From assembly GCA_035531755.1 (NCBI GenBank), contig DATKSK010000011.1:1-52693 (forward strand): a stretch of DNA of 52,693 nucleotides. Direction: 5' to 3'. Within the stretch, counting starts at the first letter, position 1. The number at the start of each line of letters is the position of its first letter. The notes under the pieces are model-generated. The model did no database searches, was not told where the DNA came from, and saw only the letters and a program-made list of their open reading frames with translations. The translations under genes and the position numbers were made by a program. This document shows positions 17,489 through 26,025 of this stretch, piece after piece. The stretch comes from Acidimicrobiales bacterium. GTDB lineage: Bacteria > Actinomycetota > Acidimicrobiia > Acidimicrobiales > UBA8190.

Positions 17489-18763
17489 ATGACGTGGTCG
17501 TGGGTGTACCTGGCCGTGAGCCTGGTGGGCGCCTGGTTCGTCCTGAACGCCTTCCGGCCCCTGCGTCACGAGCTGTTCCTGGTGCCGAGCTTCTTCGCCG
17601 GCTGGTACACGGGCGAGATGCCGGTCTGGCACGTCGTCTGGCAGGTGGCCGCCACGGTGGCCTTCGCCCTCGAGGGCGCCCTGGGGTCGTGGCCGGGATG
17701 GGTGGGGCTGGCCGTCAACCTGGTGGCGTGGACGGGGCTCGTCGCCCACGCCCGGATCTCGGACGGGGCCCGCCACGTCTTCGCCCGGGCCGAGGCGGAG
17801 ACGCCGCTCCCGGCACCCCACGCCGGCGACCTCCCGCTGCACGGGGGCCACACGATGTGGCGCTTCCCCCGGCTCGTCTACCCGCTGCCGCGTCCGGCCC
17901 GCTCCGTCCAGGCCATCCGCAACATCGACTACGCCGGCGACGGCATCCGCGGCCATCGCCTGGACGTCATCCGGCGGCGGGTGGACCCGCCCACCGGCGC
18001 GCCGGTGCTCGTGTACATCCACGGCGGCGCGTGGGTCATCGGGGACAAGCGCGAGCAGGGGCTCCCGCTCCTCCACGAGCTCGCCCGCCGGGGCTGGGTC
18101 ACCGTGACCATCAATTACCGGCTGAGCCCCCGGGCCACCTGGCCCGACCACATCGTCGACTGCAAGCGGGCGCTCGCCTGGGTCCGCCAGCACATCGCCG
18201 AGTACGGCGGCGACCCCGGGTTCGTCGCCGTGTCGGGAGGTTCGGCGGGCGGCCACCTGGCATCGCTGGCGGCTCTCACGATCGGCGATCCCGCCTTCCA
18301 GCCCGGTTTCGAGGACGACGACGCCTCGGTGGACGCGTGCGTGCCCTTCTACGGCGTCTACGACATGACCGCCGGCCGGGGGACGTCCGGGTACGACGAG
18401 GGGCTCCTCGTGCTCCTGGAGCGGCGCGTGTTCAAGCGCCGTCTGGCCGACGACCCCTCGGTGTTCGAGGCAGCCTCGCCGGTGTGCCGCGTCCACGCCG
18501 GAGCGCCGCCGTTCTTCGTGATCCACGGCACGAACGACACCCTGGTGCCGGTGGGCGAGGCCCGGGCCTTCGTCACCGCCCTGCGGTCGGTGTCGAAGGC
18601 CCCCGTCCTCTACGCCGAGCTCCCCTACACCCAGCACGCCTTCGACGTGCTGCCGTCGGTCCGCAGCGCGCACGCCGTGGCCGCCGTGGTGCGGTTCCTC
18701 GAGGGGGTGCGCCACCGCCGTTCGGTCGAGCAGCCCCACCGGGGGGCACCCCGGGCGTCCTGA
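17489..18763 (+). CDS. Membrane-anchored alpha/beta hydrolase (HSL/esterase type)
   Basis: A probable carboxylester hydrolase of about 424 residues. The first 100 residues contain about three hydrophobic segments that would anchor it. The catalytic domain follows, with the oxyanion motif YIHGGAWVIG (HGG from residue 178), the nucleophile elbow VSGGSAGGH (serine 252), an acid in GTNDTLVPVG (D350) and histidine 383 in TQHAFD. The HGG motif places it in the hormone-sensitive-lipase group. GAGG precedes the ATG by about 9 nt. The divergent WS/DGAT gene suggests opposed synthesis and hydrolysis of neutral lipids (inference). Three GC-rich repeats follow its stop. Confidence 0.88.
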   Translation: MTWSWVYLAVSLVGAWFVLNAFRPLRHELFLVPSFFAGWYTGEMPVWHVVWQVAATVAFALEGALGSWPGWVGLAVNLVAWTGLVAHARISDGARHVFARAEAETPLPAPHAGDLPLHGGHTMWRFPRLVYPLPRPARSVQAIRNIDYAGDGIRGHRLDVIRRRVDPPTGAPVLVYIHGGAWVIGDKREQGLPLLHELARRGWVTVTINYRLSPRATWPDHIVDCKRALAWVRQHIAEYGGDPGFVAVSGGSAGGHLASLAALTIGDPAFQPGFEDDDASVDACVPFYGVYDMTAGRGTSGYDEGLLVLLERRVFKRRLADDPSVFEAASPVCRVHAGAPPFFVIHGTNDTLVPVGEARAFVTALRSVSKAPVLYAELPYTQHAFDVLPSVRSAHAVAAVVRFLEGVRHRRSVEQPHRGAPRAS

Positions 18764-18777
18764 CGCCGCCGGCCCCG

Positions 18778-18849
18778 CCGGCCATCCACGACCCGGCCCG
18801 GCCGGCCATCCACAACCCGGCCCGGTCGGCCATCCACGACCGGGCCGGC
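18778..18849 (+). repeat. Three tandem 24-bp GC-rich repeats after the hydrolase gene
   Basis: Units at 18778-18801, 18802-18825 and 18826-18849 share the core GGCCATCCACGACCCGG. The second has AAC for GAC and the third drifts at its end. The GGCCCGG/CCGGGCC blocks can pair between units, so the array may act as a terminator or insulator before the ABC importer genes. Confidence 0.7.
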
Positions 18850-18884
18850 CGGGTGCACAACCCCGGCATCTGACGTAGCATCAC

Positions 18885-18898
18885 TAGAACACGTTCCC
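18885..18898. promoter_or_regulatory. KstR-like palindromic site in the ABC importer leader
   Basis: TAGAACACGTTCCC matches the KstR-type consensus TNNAACNNGTTNNA at all specified positions but the last. A TAGCAT hexamer (18876-18881) just upstream could be a -10. KstR controls cholesterol genes in mycobacteria; here the match only suggests a TetR-family lipid regulator. The 150 bp between this site and the start at 19051 hold no other clear element. Confidence 0.35.
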
Positions 18899-19050
18899 GT
18901 GCCGTGCCAGGCTCCCGGGCGACCGGCCCGCGGGTCGGACCGGTGGGCCTGTCCGTGGGTGTCATCGGCAGCTCAGGGCGACGTGGCAAGCTGGATACGA
19001 CCTGGGGGCGGTCACACCCCACGCGGGTCGGGGACACGGAGGGGGGCGTA

Positions 19051-20439
19051 GTGGACGCGAACCGAGAGGCGCTGCCGGTGCGAGGGCGCCGGATCCGGCG
19101 CGGTTGGCGGTTCACGCCACGCACGGCAATGGCGATAGCGCTTTCCGTGCTGACAGTGGGCCTCACTGCGTGCTCGTCGAAGAGCACCGACGCGAGCTCC
19201 ACCTCGTCGACGCCGGCGGGCTCCTCCGGATCATCGGGCTCGACCGGCAGCACCGGCCCGGGCTCCTCGGGGCCCACGCCGGGCGTGACGGCCAAATCGG
19301 TGACCGTCGGCCAGGTCGACGACCTGTCCTCGCCGATCCCCGGGCTGTTCAAGGGGGCCGAGGACGGCACCAAGGCCTACTTCGCCTACGTGAACAGCCA
19401 GGGCGGCGTGTACGGCCGCAAGCTCGTCCTCGACGCCCAGGACAGCGCCTTCCAGACCGGCCAGGTGGCCACGGCGACGGGAGCGCAGATCCTCAAGGAC
19501 TTCGCCCTCGTCGGCGGCTTCTCGCTGCTCGACTCGGCCGAGAAGCCGCTCATCGACCTCGGTCACGTGCCCGACGTGGGGTTCTCGCTCGACCCGGGCC
19601 TGTCGAGCGATCCCTATCTCTACAGCCCGCTCCCGAACCCCGTGAACAACTACCCGCTCGGGGTCTTCAAGTACCTCAAGAAGGCGTACCCCCAGGCGGT
19701 CAAGAAGGTCGGGATCATCTGGGAGAACGCCACCGCCTCGACGACGTCCTCCGAGCACGCCTTCGAGAACGCCATGAAGGCGGCCGGGTTCCAGATCGTC
19801 TACGACCGCGGCGCCGGGCCCTTCGACACCAACTTCCTGTCGGACATCATCGCCATGCAGAACAAGGGCGTGAAGATGTTCTTCTCGACGGAGCTGCCCG
19901 ACAACTACGCCGCCAAGCTGCTGAAGGAGATGCAGCAGCAGAACTTCAAGCCGGTCCACATCGAGGGCGCCGCCTACTCCAGCCAACTGCTGGCGCTGGC
20001 GGGCAGCGCCGCCAACAACATGTACATCGAGCAGGGCTATGCCCTGTACCTCGGGCAGGACGCCAACACCGTCCCCGCCGTGAAGCTCTTCGACACGTGG
20101 ATGAGGAAGGTCGACTCCAACCCGAACTTCGAGATCGAGGCCGTGTACGGGTGGGCGTCGGCGGAGCTGTTCACCCAGGCCCTGCGGGCCGCCGGCAAGA
20201 ACCCGACCCGGGCGAAGCTGATCGCCGCGCTGAACCAGGTCACCTTGTTCAACGCCGGCGGCCTGATCCCGCCGAGCAATCCCGCCGCGGCCATCCCGTC
20301 GGGGTGCTTCTTGATGGCCCAGGTGCAGAACGGCAAGATCAAGCGGGTGGCGCCCACGCCGAGCACCGGGTTCTACTGCGGGTCGAGCGGCTACGTGACG
20401 GCTCCCGGCTACCACCCGATCGTGCGGCCCACGTCCTAG
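19051..20439 (+). CDS. Branched-chain amino acid-type ABC transporter substrate-binding lipoprotein
   Basis: A secreted, lipid-anchored binding protein of 462 residues. The N-terminus is basic (RGRRIRRGWR), then hydrophobic (AMAIALSVLTVGLTAC), with LTAC as the lipobox. A serine/glycine/threonine-rich linker follows. The mature part is a LivJ/LivK-like periplasmic-binding fold type I: VTVGQVDDLSSPIPGLFKGA, then AYFAYVNSQGGVYGRKLVL, the usual description of the ligand pocket region in this family. GTG at 19051 is preceded by a strong GGAGGGGGG. It is the first gene of the importer and lies 61 bp before the fused permease. The natural substrate could be amino acids, amides or aromatic acids; the sequence does not decide. 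Confidence 0.9.
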   Translation: MDANREALPVRGRRIRRGWRFTPRTAMAIALSVLTVGLTACSSKSTDASSTSSTPAGSSGSSGSTGSTGPGSSGPTPGVTAKSVTVGQVDDLSSPIPGLFKGAEDGTKAYFAYVNSQGGVYGRKLVLDAQDSAFQTGQVATATGAQILKDFALVGGFSLLDSAEKPLIDLGHVPDVGFSLDPGLSSDPYLYSPLPNPVNNYPLGVFKYLKKAYPQAVKKVGIIWENATASTTSSEHAFENAMKAAGFQIVYDRGAGPFDTNFLSDIIAMQNKGVKMFFSTELPDNYAAKLLKEMQQQNFKPVHIEGAAYSSQLLALAGSAANNMYIEQGYALYLGQDANTVPAVKLFDTWMRKVDSNPNFEIEAVYGWASAELFTQALRAAGKNPTRAKLIAALNQVTLFNAGGLIPPSNPAAAIPSGCFLMAQVQNGKIKRVAPTPSTGFYCGSSGYVTAPGYHPIVRPTS

Positions 20440-20500
20440 GGGAGCAGGTGGACCGCCGGACGGCCCGGCCTCCGGGCGACAGCTCGCCGAGGCGTGTGCC

Positions 20501-22426
20501 GTGAGCGAGTTCTTCAGCCTCCTGGTGGCGGGCGTCGTCACGGGTGCGATCTACGCGGTGAGCGCCAGCGGCCTGGTCGTCACCTACAACACGACGGGCA
20601 TCTTCAACTTCGCCCACGGCGCCATGGGGATGGTGCTCGCCTACCTCTACTGGCAGCTGTGGCAGTCGTGGGGCCTCCCCGAGCTGGTGTCGCTGGCGAT
20701 CGTCCTCTTCGTCGCCGCGCCGCTGCTCGGCGTCGTGGTCGAACGGGTCGTCATGCGCCCGCTGTACGGCGCGTCCATGGGCATCCGGCTGGCGGTGACG
20801 CTCGGCCTGCTGCTCGTGCTCGTGGCCGCGGCCGGGGCGGTGTGGAACCCCACCGCCAACACCTACGACACGCCGGAGTTCTTCAGCGGGAACCCCATCT
20901 CGCTCGGTGGCGTCAACATCTCGTACCAGCAGCTCATAACCGTGGGCGTGGCCATCGCGGCGGCGGTGTTCCTGCGGGTGTTCTTCCGCCGCACGCGCAC
21001 CGGGGTCGCCATGCGGGCCGTGGTGGACGACCCCGGTCTGGCCGCGCTGTCGGGGGCGCCGTCGGGGCGCATCTCGTCCTACGCGTGGATGATCGGCGTC
21101 TTCTTCGCCGGACTGGGCGGCATCCTCCTGGCGCCGAGCGTCCAGGGCATGGACATCCTGCAGCTCACGCTGCTCGTGATCTACGGCTACGCCGCCGCGG
21201 TGGTGGGGCGGCTGCGCAGCCTGCCCATGACGTTCCTGGGCGCCATGATCCTGGGGATCGCCAACTCCATGGCGATCGGCTACGTCCCGTCCGGGGCGGA
21301 GACCGACGTGGACCAGGCGCTTCCCATGGCGATGCTCTTCCTGGCGCTGCTGTTCATCCCCGAGGTGCGCCTCACCATCGGCCGTGTGGTCCGGATCCGG
21401 CCCCCGCGGGTGGCGAGCGCGCGGACCACCCTGGCGGGCGGGGCGTTCATCGTGGTCGCCGTCGTCGCCCTCGGGGCGGTGCTCAAGGGCAACAACCTGT
21501 TCACGATGGGCAACGCCCTCGTGCTGGCGTTGCTGGCGCTGAGCCTCGTGCCGTTGTCGGGCTACGCCGGCCAGGTCTCGTTGTGCCAGTTCACCTTCGC
21601 CGGCATCGGGGCGGTGACCATGCACTGGGTGGCGGGCGGGGACTCCGTGCTCGGCATCCTGGCCGCCGTGGGCGTGTGCGCGGGCGTCGGCGCCGTCCTC
21701 GCCCTGCCCGCACTGCGCCTGCGTGGCCTCTACCTGGCGCTGGCCACGCTGGCGTTCGCCGTGCTGATGGACAACATCTTCTTCCAGTCGAGCTCGGTCA
21801 TGGGTGTCGGCGGCAGCGTGCCCGTGGGCCGGCCCGACATCTTCGGGATGCACTTCACGACGGAGCGGGCCTTCGACGTCCTGCTCGCCGTCGTCCTGGC
21901 CGCCTGCCTGGTCGGCATCGGGGCGCTGCGACGCGGCGCCTTCGGTCGACGCCTGGTGGGCATGAGCGACTCGCCCGCGGCGTGCAGCACCGTGGGGCTG
22001 AGTCTCACCGTGACCAAGCTGGCCGTGTTCGCCTTCTCGGCCGGGCTCGCCGGCTTGGCCGGCGCCCTGTACGGCGGGCTCAGCACCTCGGTGGGCGCGC
22101 CCCAGTTCGCCTTCCTCGAGAGCATTGCCATCTTCGTGGCCGTCACGCTCGCCGGCGTCAACCTCCTCACCGGCGCCGTCCTGGCGGGCGTCTTCATCGC
22201 CATCGGCCCGGTCATCGGCGCCCACATCCCGCAGGTCCCGAACTTCACGCAGCTGCTCCTCGGGTTCGGGGTCGTGACCATCGGCCGCAACCCCAACGGG
22301 ATCGGCCGGTTCTACGCCGAGGTCTCGGACTTCTGGAACCGGCGCCGCGGCGGCGGGCCGGTGGAGGAGATCGCCGAGCTCCCCGCCGCCGGGGCCTTCG
22401 AGCCCGAGGTCCGGTCCGTTGGCTGA
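20501..22426 (+). CDS. Fused branched-chain-type ABC permease (LivH-LivM fusion)
   Basis: A single 641-residue polypeptide that contains both membrane subunits of a Liv-type importer. Residues 1 to about 300 are LivH-like (AGVVTGAIYAVSASGLVVTY, then FNFAHGAMGMVLAYL, the LivH hallmark). After a basic link (RIRPPRVASARTTL) residues about 310-620 are LivM-like (ALSLVPLSGYAGQVSLCQFT, then LRLRGLYLALATLAFAVLMD). EAA-type loops for ATPase contact occur in both halves. GTG at 20501 has GAGG about 9 nt upstream. It overlaps the ATPase gene by 8 nt. The usual form is two genes, so fusion fixes a 1:1 ratio. Confidence 0.92.
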   Translation: MSEFFSLLVAGVVTGAIYAVSASGLVVTYNTTGIFNFAHGAMGMVLAYLYWQLWQSWGLPELVSLAIVLFVAAPLLGVVVERVVMRPLYGASMGIRLAVTLGLLLVLVAAAGAVWNPTANTYDTPEFFSGNPISLGGVNISYQQLITVGVAIAAAVFLRVFFRRTRTGVAMRAVVDDPGLAALSGAPSGRISSYAWMIGVFFAGLGGILLAPSVQGMDILQLTLLVIYGYAAAVVGRLRSLPMTFLGAMILGIANSMAIGYVPSGAETDVDQALPMAMLFLALLFIPEVRLTIGRVVRIRPPRVASARTTLAGGAFIVVAVVALGAVLKGNNLFTMGNALVLALLALSLVPLSGYAGQVSLCQFTFAGIGAVTMHWVAGGDSVLGILAAVGVCAGVGAVLALPALRLRGLYLALATLAFAVLMDNIFFQSSSVMGVGGSVPVGRPDIFGMHFTTERAFDVLLAVVLAACLVGIGALRRGAFGRRLVGMSDSPAACSTVGLSLTVTKLAVFAFSAGLAGLAGALYGGLSTSVGAPQFAFLESIAIFVAVTLAGVNLLTGAVLAGVFIAIGPVIGAHIPQVPNFTQLLLGFGVVTIGRNPNGIGRFYAEVSDFWNRRRGGGPVEEIAELPAAGAFEPEVRSVG

Positions 22427-23999
22427 GCTCACCGTCGAGGAGGTCGCGGTGCGGTTCGGGGGCCTGCAGGCGCTTCAGGACGTCAACCTCGAGGTGTACG
22501 CGGGAGCGGTGAACGGGCTCATCGGGCCCAACGGCGCCGGCAAGACCACGCTGTTCAACGTCATCACCGGGCTCCAGCCGCCCACACGGGGCCGGGTCCG
22601 GATCGGGGACACCGACATCACGGGCGCCCGGCCGCACCACCGCGCCCGGCTCGGCGTCGCCCGCACCTTCCAGCGCCTCGAGCTGTTCGGCACCCTGACG
22701 GCCCGCGAGAACGTGCAGATGGCGGCGGAGACCAGGCGCCGTCGCCCGACGGGGGCCAGCTCCCGGACGGAGGCCGACATCATCCTCGACCACGTCGGCT
22801 TGACGGCGGTGGCCGACGAGCCCACCGACCTGTTGCCCACAGGACTGGCCCGCCTGGTCGAGCTGGCCCGTGCCCTGGCGACGGGTCCGTCGGTGCTCCT
22901 GCTCGACGAGCCCAGCTCGGGCCTCAACCACGAGGAGACCGTCGACCTGGGCCGGGTGCTCACCGACCTGGCCGCCCGGGGGATGGCGGTCCTTCTCGTC
23001 GAGCACGACATGAGCCTGGTCATGAGCATCTGCGACCACGTGAGCGTCCTCGACTATGGCGCCGTCATCGCCCACGGGGACCCGGCCACGGTGCAGGCGG
23101 ACCCGGCGGTGCAGGCCGCCTATCTGGGCGCCGCCGAGGAGGACGTCAGCCCCCCCACCCCACCCGCCGGCCGCCACGCGGTCCGTTCGCCGACGCCGGC
23201 CGGCGTGGGCACGGCGATCGCCTTCCCGGCGCGTGCCGCCGCCCCCCCCGGCACCCCCGCCCCCGGCGCGGACCCCGCCCAACCCGTCACCACGATGCTC
23301 TCCATGACCGACGTCAGTGCCGCCTACGGCCGGATCGAGGTCGTCCACGGCGTGTCGCTCGATGTCCCCGAGGGGTCCGTGGTGGCGCTGCTCGGCCCGA
23401 ACGGGGCGGGCAAGTCGACGCTGCTGAAGGTGGCGAGCGGCCGGATGCCGGCCACTACGGGGTCGGTCGTCTTCGACGGTGAGCCGATTCGCCGGCCCAT
23501 GCCGGACCGTCTGGCCCGCAGGGGCCTGTGCGCCGTGCCCGAGGGCCGCGCCGTCTTCCCCAACCTGACGGTGGCCGAGAACATCCTGATGTACAGCTAC
23601 CGCGGCCGGTCGACCAAGGCCGCGGATCTCGAGGAGCAGAGCTACGCGCGGTTCCCCGTGCTGGGGGAGCGGCGCAAGCAGCTCGCCGGCCGCCTGTCGG
23701 GGGGTGAGCAGCAGATGTTGGCGCTCGCCCGCGCCCTGTTCACGAACCCGCGCATGTTGCTCCTCGACGAGATCTCCATGGGCCTCGCCCCGCTGGTGGT
23801 GGCCGAGCTCTACGAGCTCGTGGCGCAGACCGTGGCCGACGAGGGCATCACGATCCTCCTGGTGGAGCAGTTCGCCCAGACCGCCCTGGCCATCGCCGAC
23901 CGTGCCGCCGTGATGGTGAACGGCCGCATCGTGCGCTCGGGCACGCCCGAGGAGGTCGGCGACCACCTGCTCGGCGCCTACATGGGCGAGGTGGGCTGA
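22419..23999 (+). CDS. Fused branched-chain-type ABC ATPase (LivG-LivF fusion)
   Basis: A 526-residue protein with two complete nucleotide-binding domains. The LivG-like half has GPNGAGKTT (from residue 36), Walker B LLLDEPSSGLN and the H-loop EHDMSLVM. The LivF-like half has GPNGAGKST (from about 326), the signature LSGGEQQML, Walker B LLLDEISMGLAP and a switch glutamine (VEQF). A roughly 50-residue Ala/Pro-rich linker joins them. In the first half the expected LSxGQ signature is replaced by LPTGLARLVELARAL, so one ATP site may be degenerate. The start is TTG at 22419, overlapping the permease stop, which implies translational coupling. A hairpin follows the gene. Confidence 0.92.
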   Translation: MAELTVEEVAVRFGGLQALQDVNLEVYAGAVNGLIGPNGAGKTTLFNVITGLQPPTRGRVRIGDTDITGARPHHRARLGVARTFQRLELFGTLTARENVQMAAETRRRRPTGASSRTEADIILDHVGLTAVADEPTDLLPTGLARLVELARALATGPSVLLLDEPSSGLNHEETVDLGRVLTDLAARGMAVLLVEHDMSLVMSICDHVSVLDYGAVIAHGDPATVQADPAVQAAYLGAAEEDVSPPTPPAGRHAVRSPTPAGVGTAIAFPARAAAPPGTPAPGADPAQPVTTMLSMTDVSAAYGRIEVVHGVSLDVPEGSVVALLGPNGAGKSTLLKVASGRMPATTGSVVFDGEPIRRPMPDRLARRGLCAVPEGRAVFPNLTVAENILMYSYRGRSTKAADLEEQSYARFPVLGERRKQLAGRLSGGEQQMLALARALFTNPRMLLLDEISMGLAPLVVAELYELVAQTVADEGITILLVEQFAQTALAIADRAAVMVNGRIVRSGTPEEVGDHLLGAYMGEVG

Positions 24000-24010
24000 T
24001 CGGCCCTTCC

Positions 24011-24039
24011 GGTTGATCGGCCCTTCGGGGCGATCAACC
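24011..24039. terminator. Hairpin with UUCG loop between convergent genes
   Basis: GGTTGATCGGCCC, TTCG, GGGCGATCAACC forms a near-perfect stem with one bulged base and a stable UUCG tetraloop. It lies between the end of the LivG-LivF gene (23999) and the SDR stop (24051). There is no T-run, so it may act as a bidirectional, GC-rich terminator. Confidence 0.55.
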
Positions 24040-24063
24040 GTTCTGGGCGATCAACCGTTCTGG
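24031..24063. repeat. 17-bp tandem duplication across the SDR stop codon
   Basis: CGATCAACCGTTCTGG occurs at 24031-24046 and again at 24048-24063 (period 17). The second copy contains the end and stop of the SDR gene; the first lies just beyond and shares the right arm of the terminator hairpin. Confidence 0.8.
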
Positions 24064-24920
24064 CCGGTCAGCGCCTCGCTCGCCTCCCACAGCCGACGCG
24101 CCGCCTGGTCGTCGCGGGCCGCCGCCGAAGGGGTGTGGGCCTTGCATTTCACGAAGTAGCCACCGCTGACGCCGGCCACCTCGGGCGACGACGCCAGGTA
24201 GACCGACGTCCGGGCCCCCTGCTCGGGCGAAAGGATGAAGGGTCTGATCACCTTGACCCCGAAGGCGAGGAATCCCGACGCGTCACCGTCGCGGCCGTAG
24301 CCGGTGGACACGGTCCCGGGGTGGAGGCAATTCACGGTGACGCCCGTGCCCTCGAGCCGGCGGGCCAGCTCGGTCGTGAAGTAGATGTTGGCCAGCTTGG
24401 ACTTCGAATAGACCCGCATCCCCCCGTACCCGCGCGTCGTCTGCAGGTCGTCGAAGTCGAGCCCGTGCCGGGCACCCTTGTGGGCGGTCGAGGCGACGTT
24501 GACGATGCGCGCCGGAGCGCTCTCGGTGATCCGGTCGAGCAGGAGCCGGGTGAGCACGAAGGGCCCGAGGTGATTGACCCCGAAGGTGGCCTCAAACCCG
24601 TCCTCGGTCTCGCGGCGGTCCGACAGGACGAGGCCGGCGTTGTTCACGAGCACGTCGATCCGGCGGCAGCGACCCAGGATGTCGGCGGCGCCCTGACGGA
24701 TCGAGGCGATGCTGCCGAGATCGAACAGGACGACGTCGACGGCGTCGTTCCCCGCACGCGCCCGGATGTCGGCGACGGCGGCGGCGCCTCGGGCGGGGTC
24801 CCGGGCGGTGATGAGCGTGGTCGCCCCCGCCCGGGCCAGGGCGACCGCCGTCTCGAGCCCGATCCCCGAGTTGCCACCGGTGACGACGACGGTCTTGCCC
24901 GTCATGTCGGGGACGTCCAC
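24051..24920 (-). CDS. Short-chain dehydrogenase/reductase (retinol dehydrogenase-like)
   Basis: A 289-residue NAD(P)H-dependent oxidoreductase. It shows the cofactor glycine motif TGGNSGIG (about residues 15-22), NNAG after the fourth strand, a catalytic serine in NVASTAHKG and the YxxxK pair in YSKSK. The long C-terminus with CLHPGTVSTGYGRD matches the RDH/WWOX-like SDR subgroup, which often reduces hydrophobic aldehydes or ketones. GTG at 24920 is chosen because GGAGG sits 7 nt upstream; ATG at 24905 is an internal alternative. It converges with the ABC importer operon and diverges from the amidohydrolase-like gene, with about 160 bp between starts. Confidence 0.9.
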   Translation of the reverse strand: MDVPDMTGKTVVVTGGNSGIGLETAVALARAGATTLITARDPARGAAAVADIRARAGNDAVDVVLFDLGSIASIRQGAADILGRCRRIDVLVNNAGLVLSDRRETEDGFEATFGVNHLGPFVLTRLLLDRITESAPARIVNVASTAHKGARHGLDFDDLQTTRGYGGMRVYSKSKLANIYFTTELARRLEGTGVTVNCLHPGTVSTGYGRDGDASGFLAFGVKVIRPFILSPEQGARTSVYLASSPEVAGVSGGYFVKCKAHTPSAAARDDQAARRLWEASEALTGQNG

Positions 24921-25085
24921 AGGTCTACCTCCAGTGTCGATGCCGGGGCCGCCCTGGCCTCGCCTCGCCGCGCCGGGCCGCCCCGGCCTGCCCGCCGGGC
25001 CCGACCGTGCGACCGGGGCCCGCCCGGGGATTCTGACCGGCTCGGCGACACCACGCCAGCGCCTGTACGGTGGCGGGCCGTGCCG

Positions 25086-25949
25086 ATGCCAAGCGACGTC
25101 GGGGTGGTCGACTGCATGATCGGGTTCCCGAGCACGAAGCCCGCCCGCAAATTCGACTTCCTGAAGCCCCAGCTGCACGACGAGGAGAGCGCGTCGTCGC
25201 GGTCCCCGATCTCCTACATGTTCAAGGAGGATCCCAACCGCGTCGGGGAGGAGGACGACCCGGTGGCGGTCACCCTCGGGGAGATGGACCGCTTCGGCGT
25301 GGAGATCGGCCTCGTCGGCCTGGCGGGCTCGCTCGTGGACCGCGCCCTCGCCGAGCACCCGGAGCGCTTCAAGGCGAACCTCGAGGCCGTCGACCCCAAC
25401 GACATCACCGGCACGGTGCGCGCCATCCGCCAGGCGCACGCCGGGCGCGCCATCAAGGCCGTCACGACGTTCCCGGCGGGGTGCAACCCTCAGGTGCCGG
25501 TCAGCGACCGCCGCTATTACCCGATCTACCAGACCTGTATCGACCTCGACCTCCCGATCGTCGTCAACGCCGGGATCGCCGGGCCGCGCGTCCCCTCCGC
25601 CTGTCAGGACGTCATGCACTTCGACCAGGTCTGCTACGACTTCCCGGAGCTGCGCATCGTCATGCGGCACGGGGCCGAGCCCTGGGAGGAGCTGGCCGTG
25701 AAGCTCATGCTCAAGTGGCCGGGCCTGCATTACATGACGAGCGCCTTCGCCCCGAAGTACTACCCGCGGGCGATCATCGACTACGCCAACACCCGCGGAG
25801 CGGACAAGATCATGTACGCGGGCTACTACCCCATGGGGCTCACCCTGGAGCGCATCTTCGCGGAGCTGCCCGGCGTTCCCCTGCGCGACCACGTGTGGCC
25901 GAAGTTCCTCCGGGAGAACGCCATGCGGGTCTTCAAGCTCGACGCCTGA
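25086..25949 (+). CDS. Amidohydrolase-family (COG2159-like) protein lacking the N-terminal HxH motif
   Basis: A predicted TIM-barrel protein of about 287 residues. The N-terminus reads VVDCMIGFPSTK where catalytic members have a DxHxH-type metal motif. Later landmarks of the family are present: GEMDRFGVEIGLVG, LPIVVNAGIAGPRVPS, RIVMRHGAEPWEEL, and near the C-terminus MYAGYYPMGLTLERIF, where the usual catalytic aspartate (often SDYP/GSDYP) is not evident. It may therefore be a metal-free relative or a non-enzymatic paralogue. GTG at 25080 is two codons upstream and is another possible start. The gene stands alone between the SDR and the glycosidase-like gene. Confidence 0.75.
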   Translation: MPSDVGVVDCMIGFPSTKPARKFDFLKPQLHDEESASSRSPISYMFKEDPNRVGEEDDPVAVTLGEMDRFGVEIGLVGLAGSLVDRALAEHPERFKANLEAVDPNDITGTVRAIRQAHAGRAIKAVTTFPAGCNPQVPVSDRRYYPIYQTCIDLDLPIVVNAGIAGPRVPSACQDVMHFDQVCYDFPELRIVMRHGAEPWEELAVKLMLKWPGLHYMTSAFAPKYYPRAIIDYANTRGADKIMYAGYYPMGLTLERIFAELPGVPLRDHVWPKFLRENAMRVFKLDA

Positions 25950-26003
25950 CGGTCGGCATGGCGCGTCCGGGGGGCACTCGGGGATGGTCGACGTCCCCGC
26001 ACG

Positions 26004-26025
26004 GTGACCGTTCGCCCACGGTCAC
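26004..26025. terminator. Perfect 8-bp hairpin between convergent genes
   Basis: GTGACCGT, loop TCGCCC, ACGGTCAC. The right arm includes the TGA stop of the minus-strand glycosidase-like gene (26024-26022), and the hairpin lies 55 bp after the plus-strand amidohydrolase-like gene. It probably ends transcription in both directions. Confidence 0.55.

Noticed and set aside
18778-18849. Repeats that might be taken for a CRISPR array
   Set aside because: Units are directly abutting with no spacers and there are no cas genes.
20339-22432. Minus-strand frame of 697 aa opposite the LivH-LivM gene
   Set aside because: Glu/Asp/His-rich antisense artefact; no domains, and the sense strand encodes a clear permease.
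22245-23966. Long open frame (573 aa) on the minus strand opposite the LivG-LivF gene
   Set aside because: Rich in Arg, Gly, Pro and His with no recognisable motif; a shadow of the GC-rich plus-strand gene whose domains are unmistakable.
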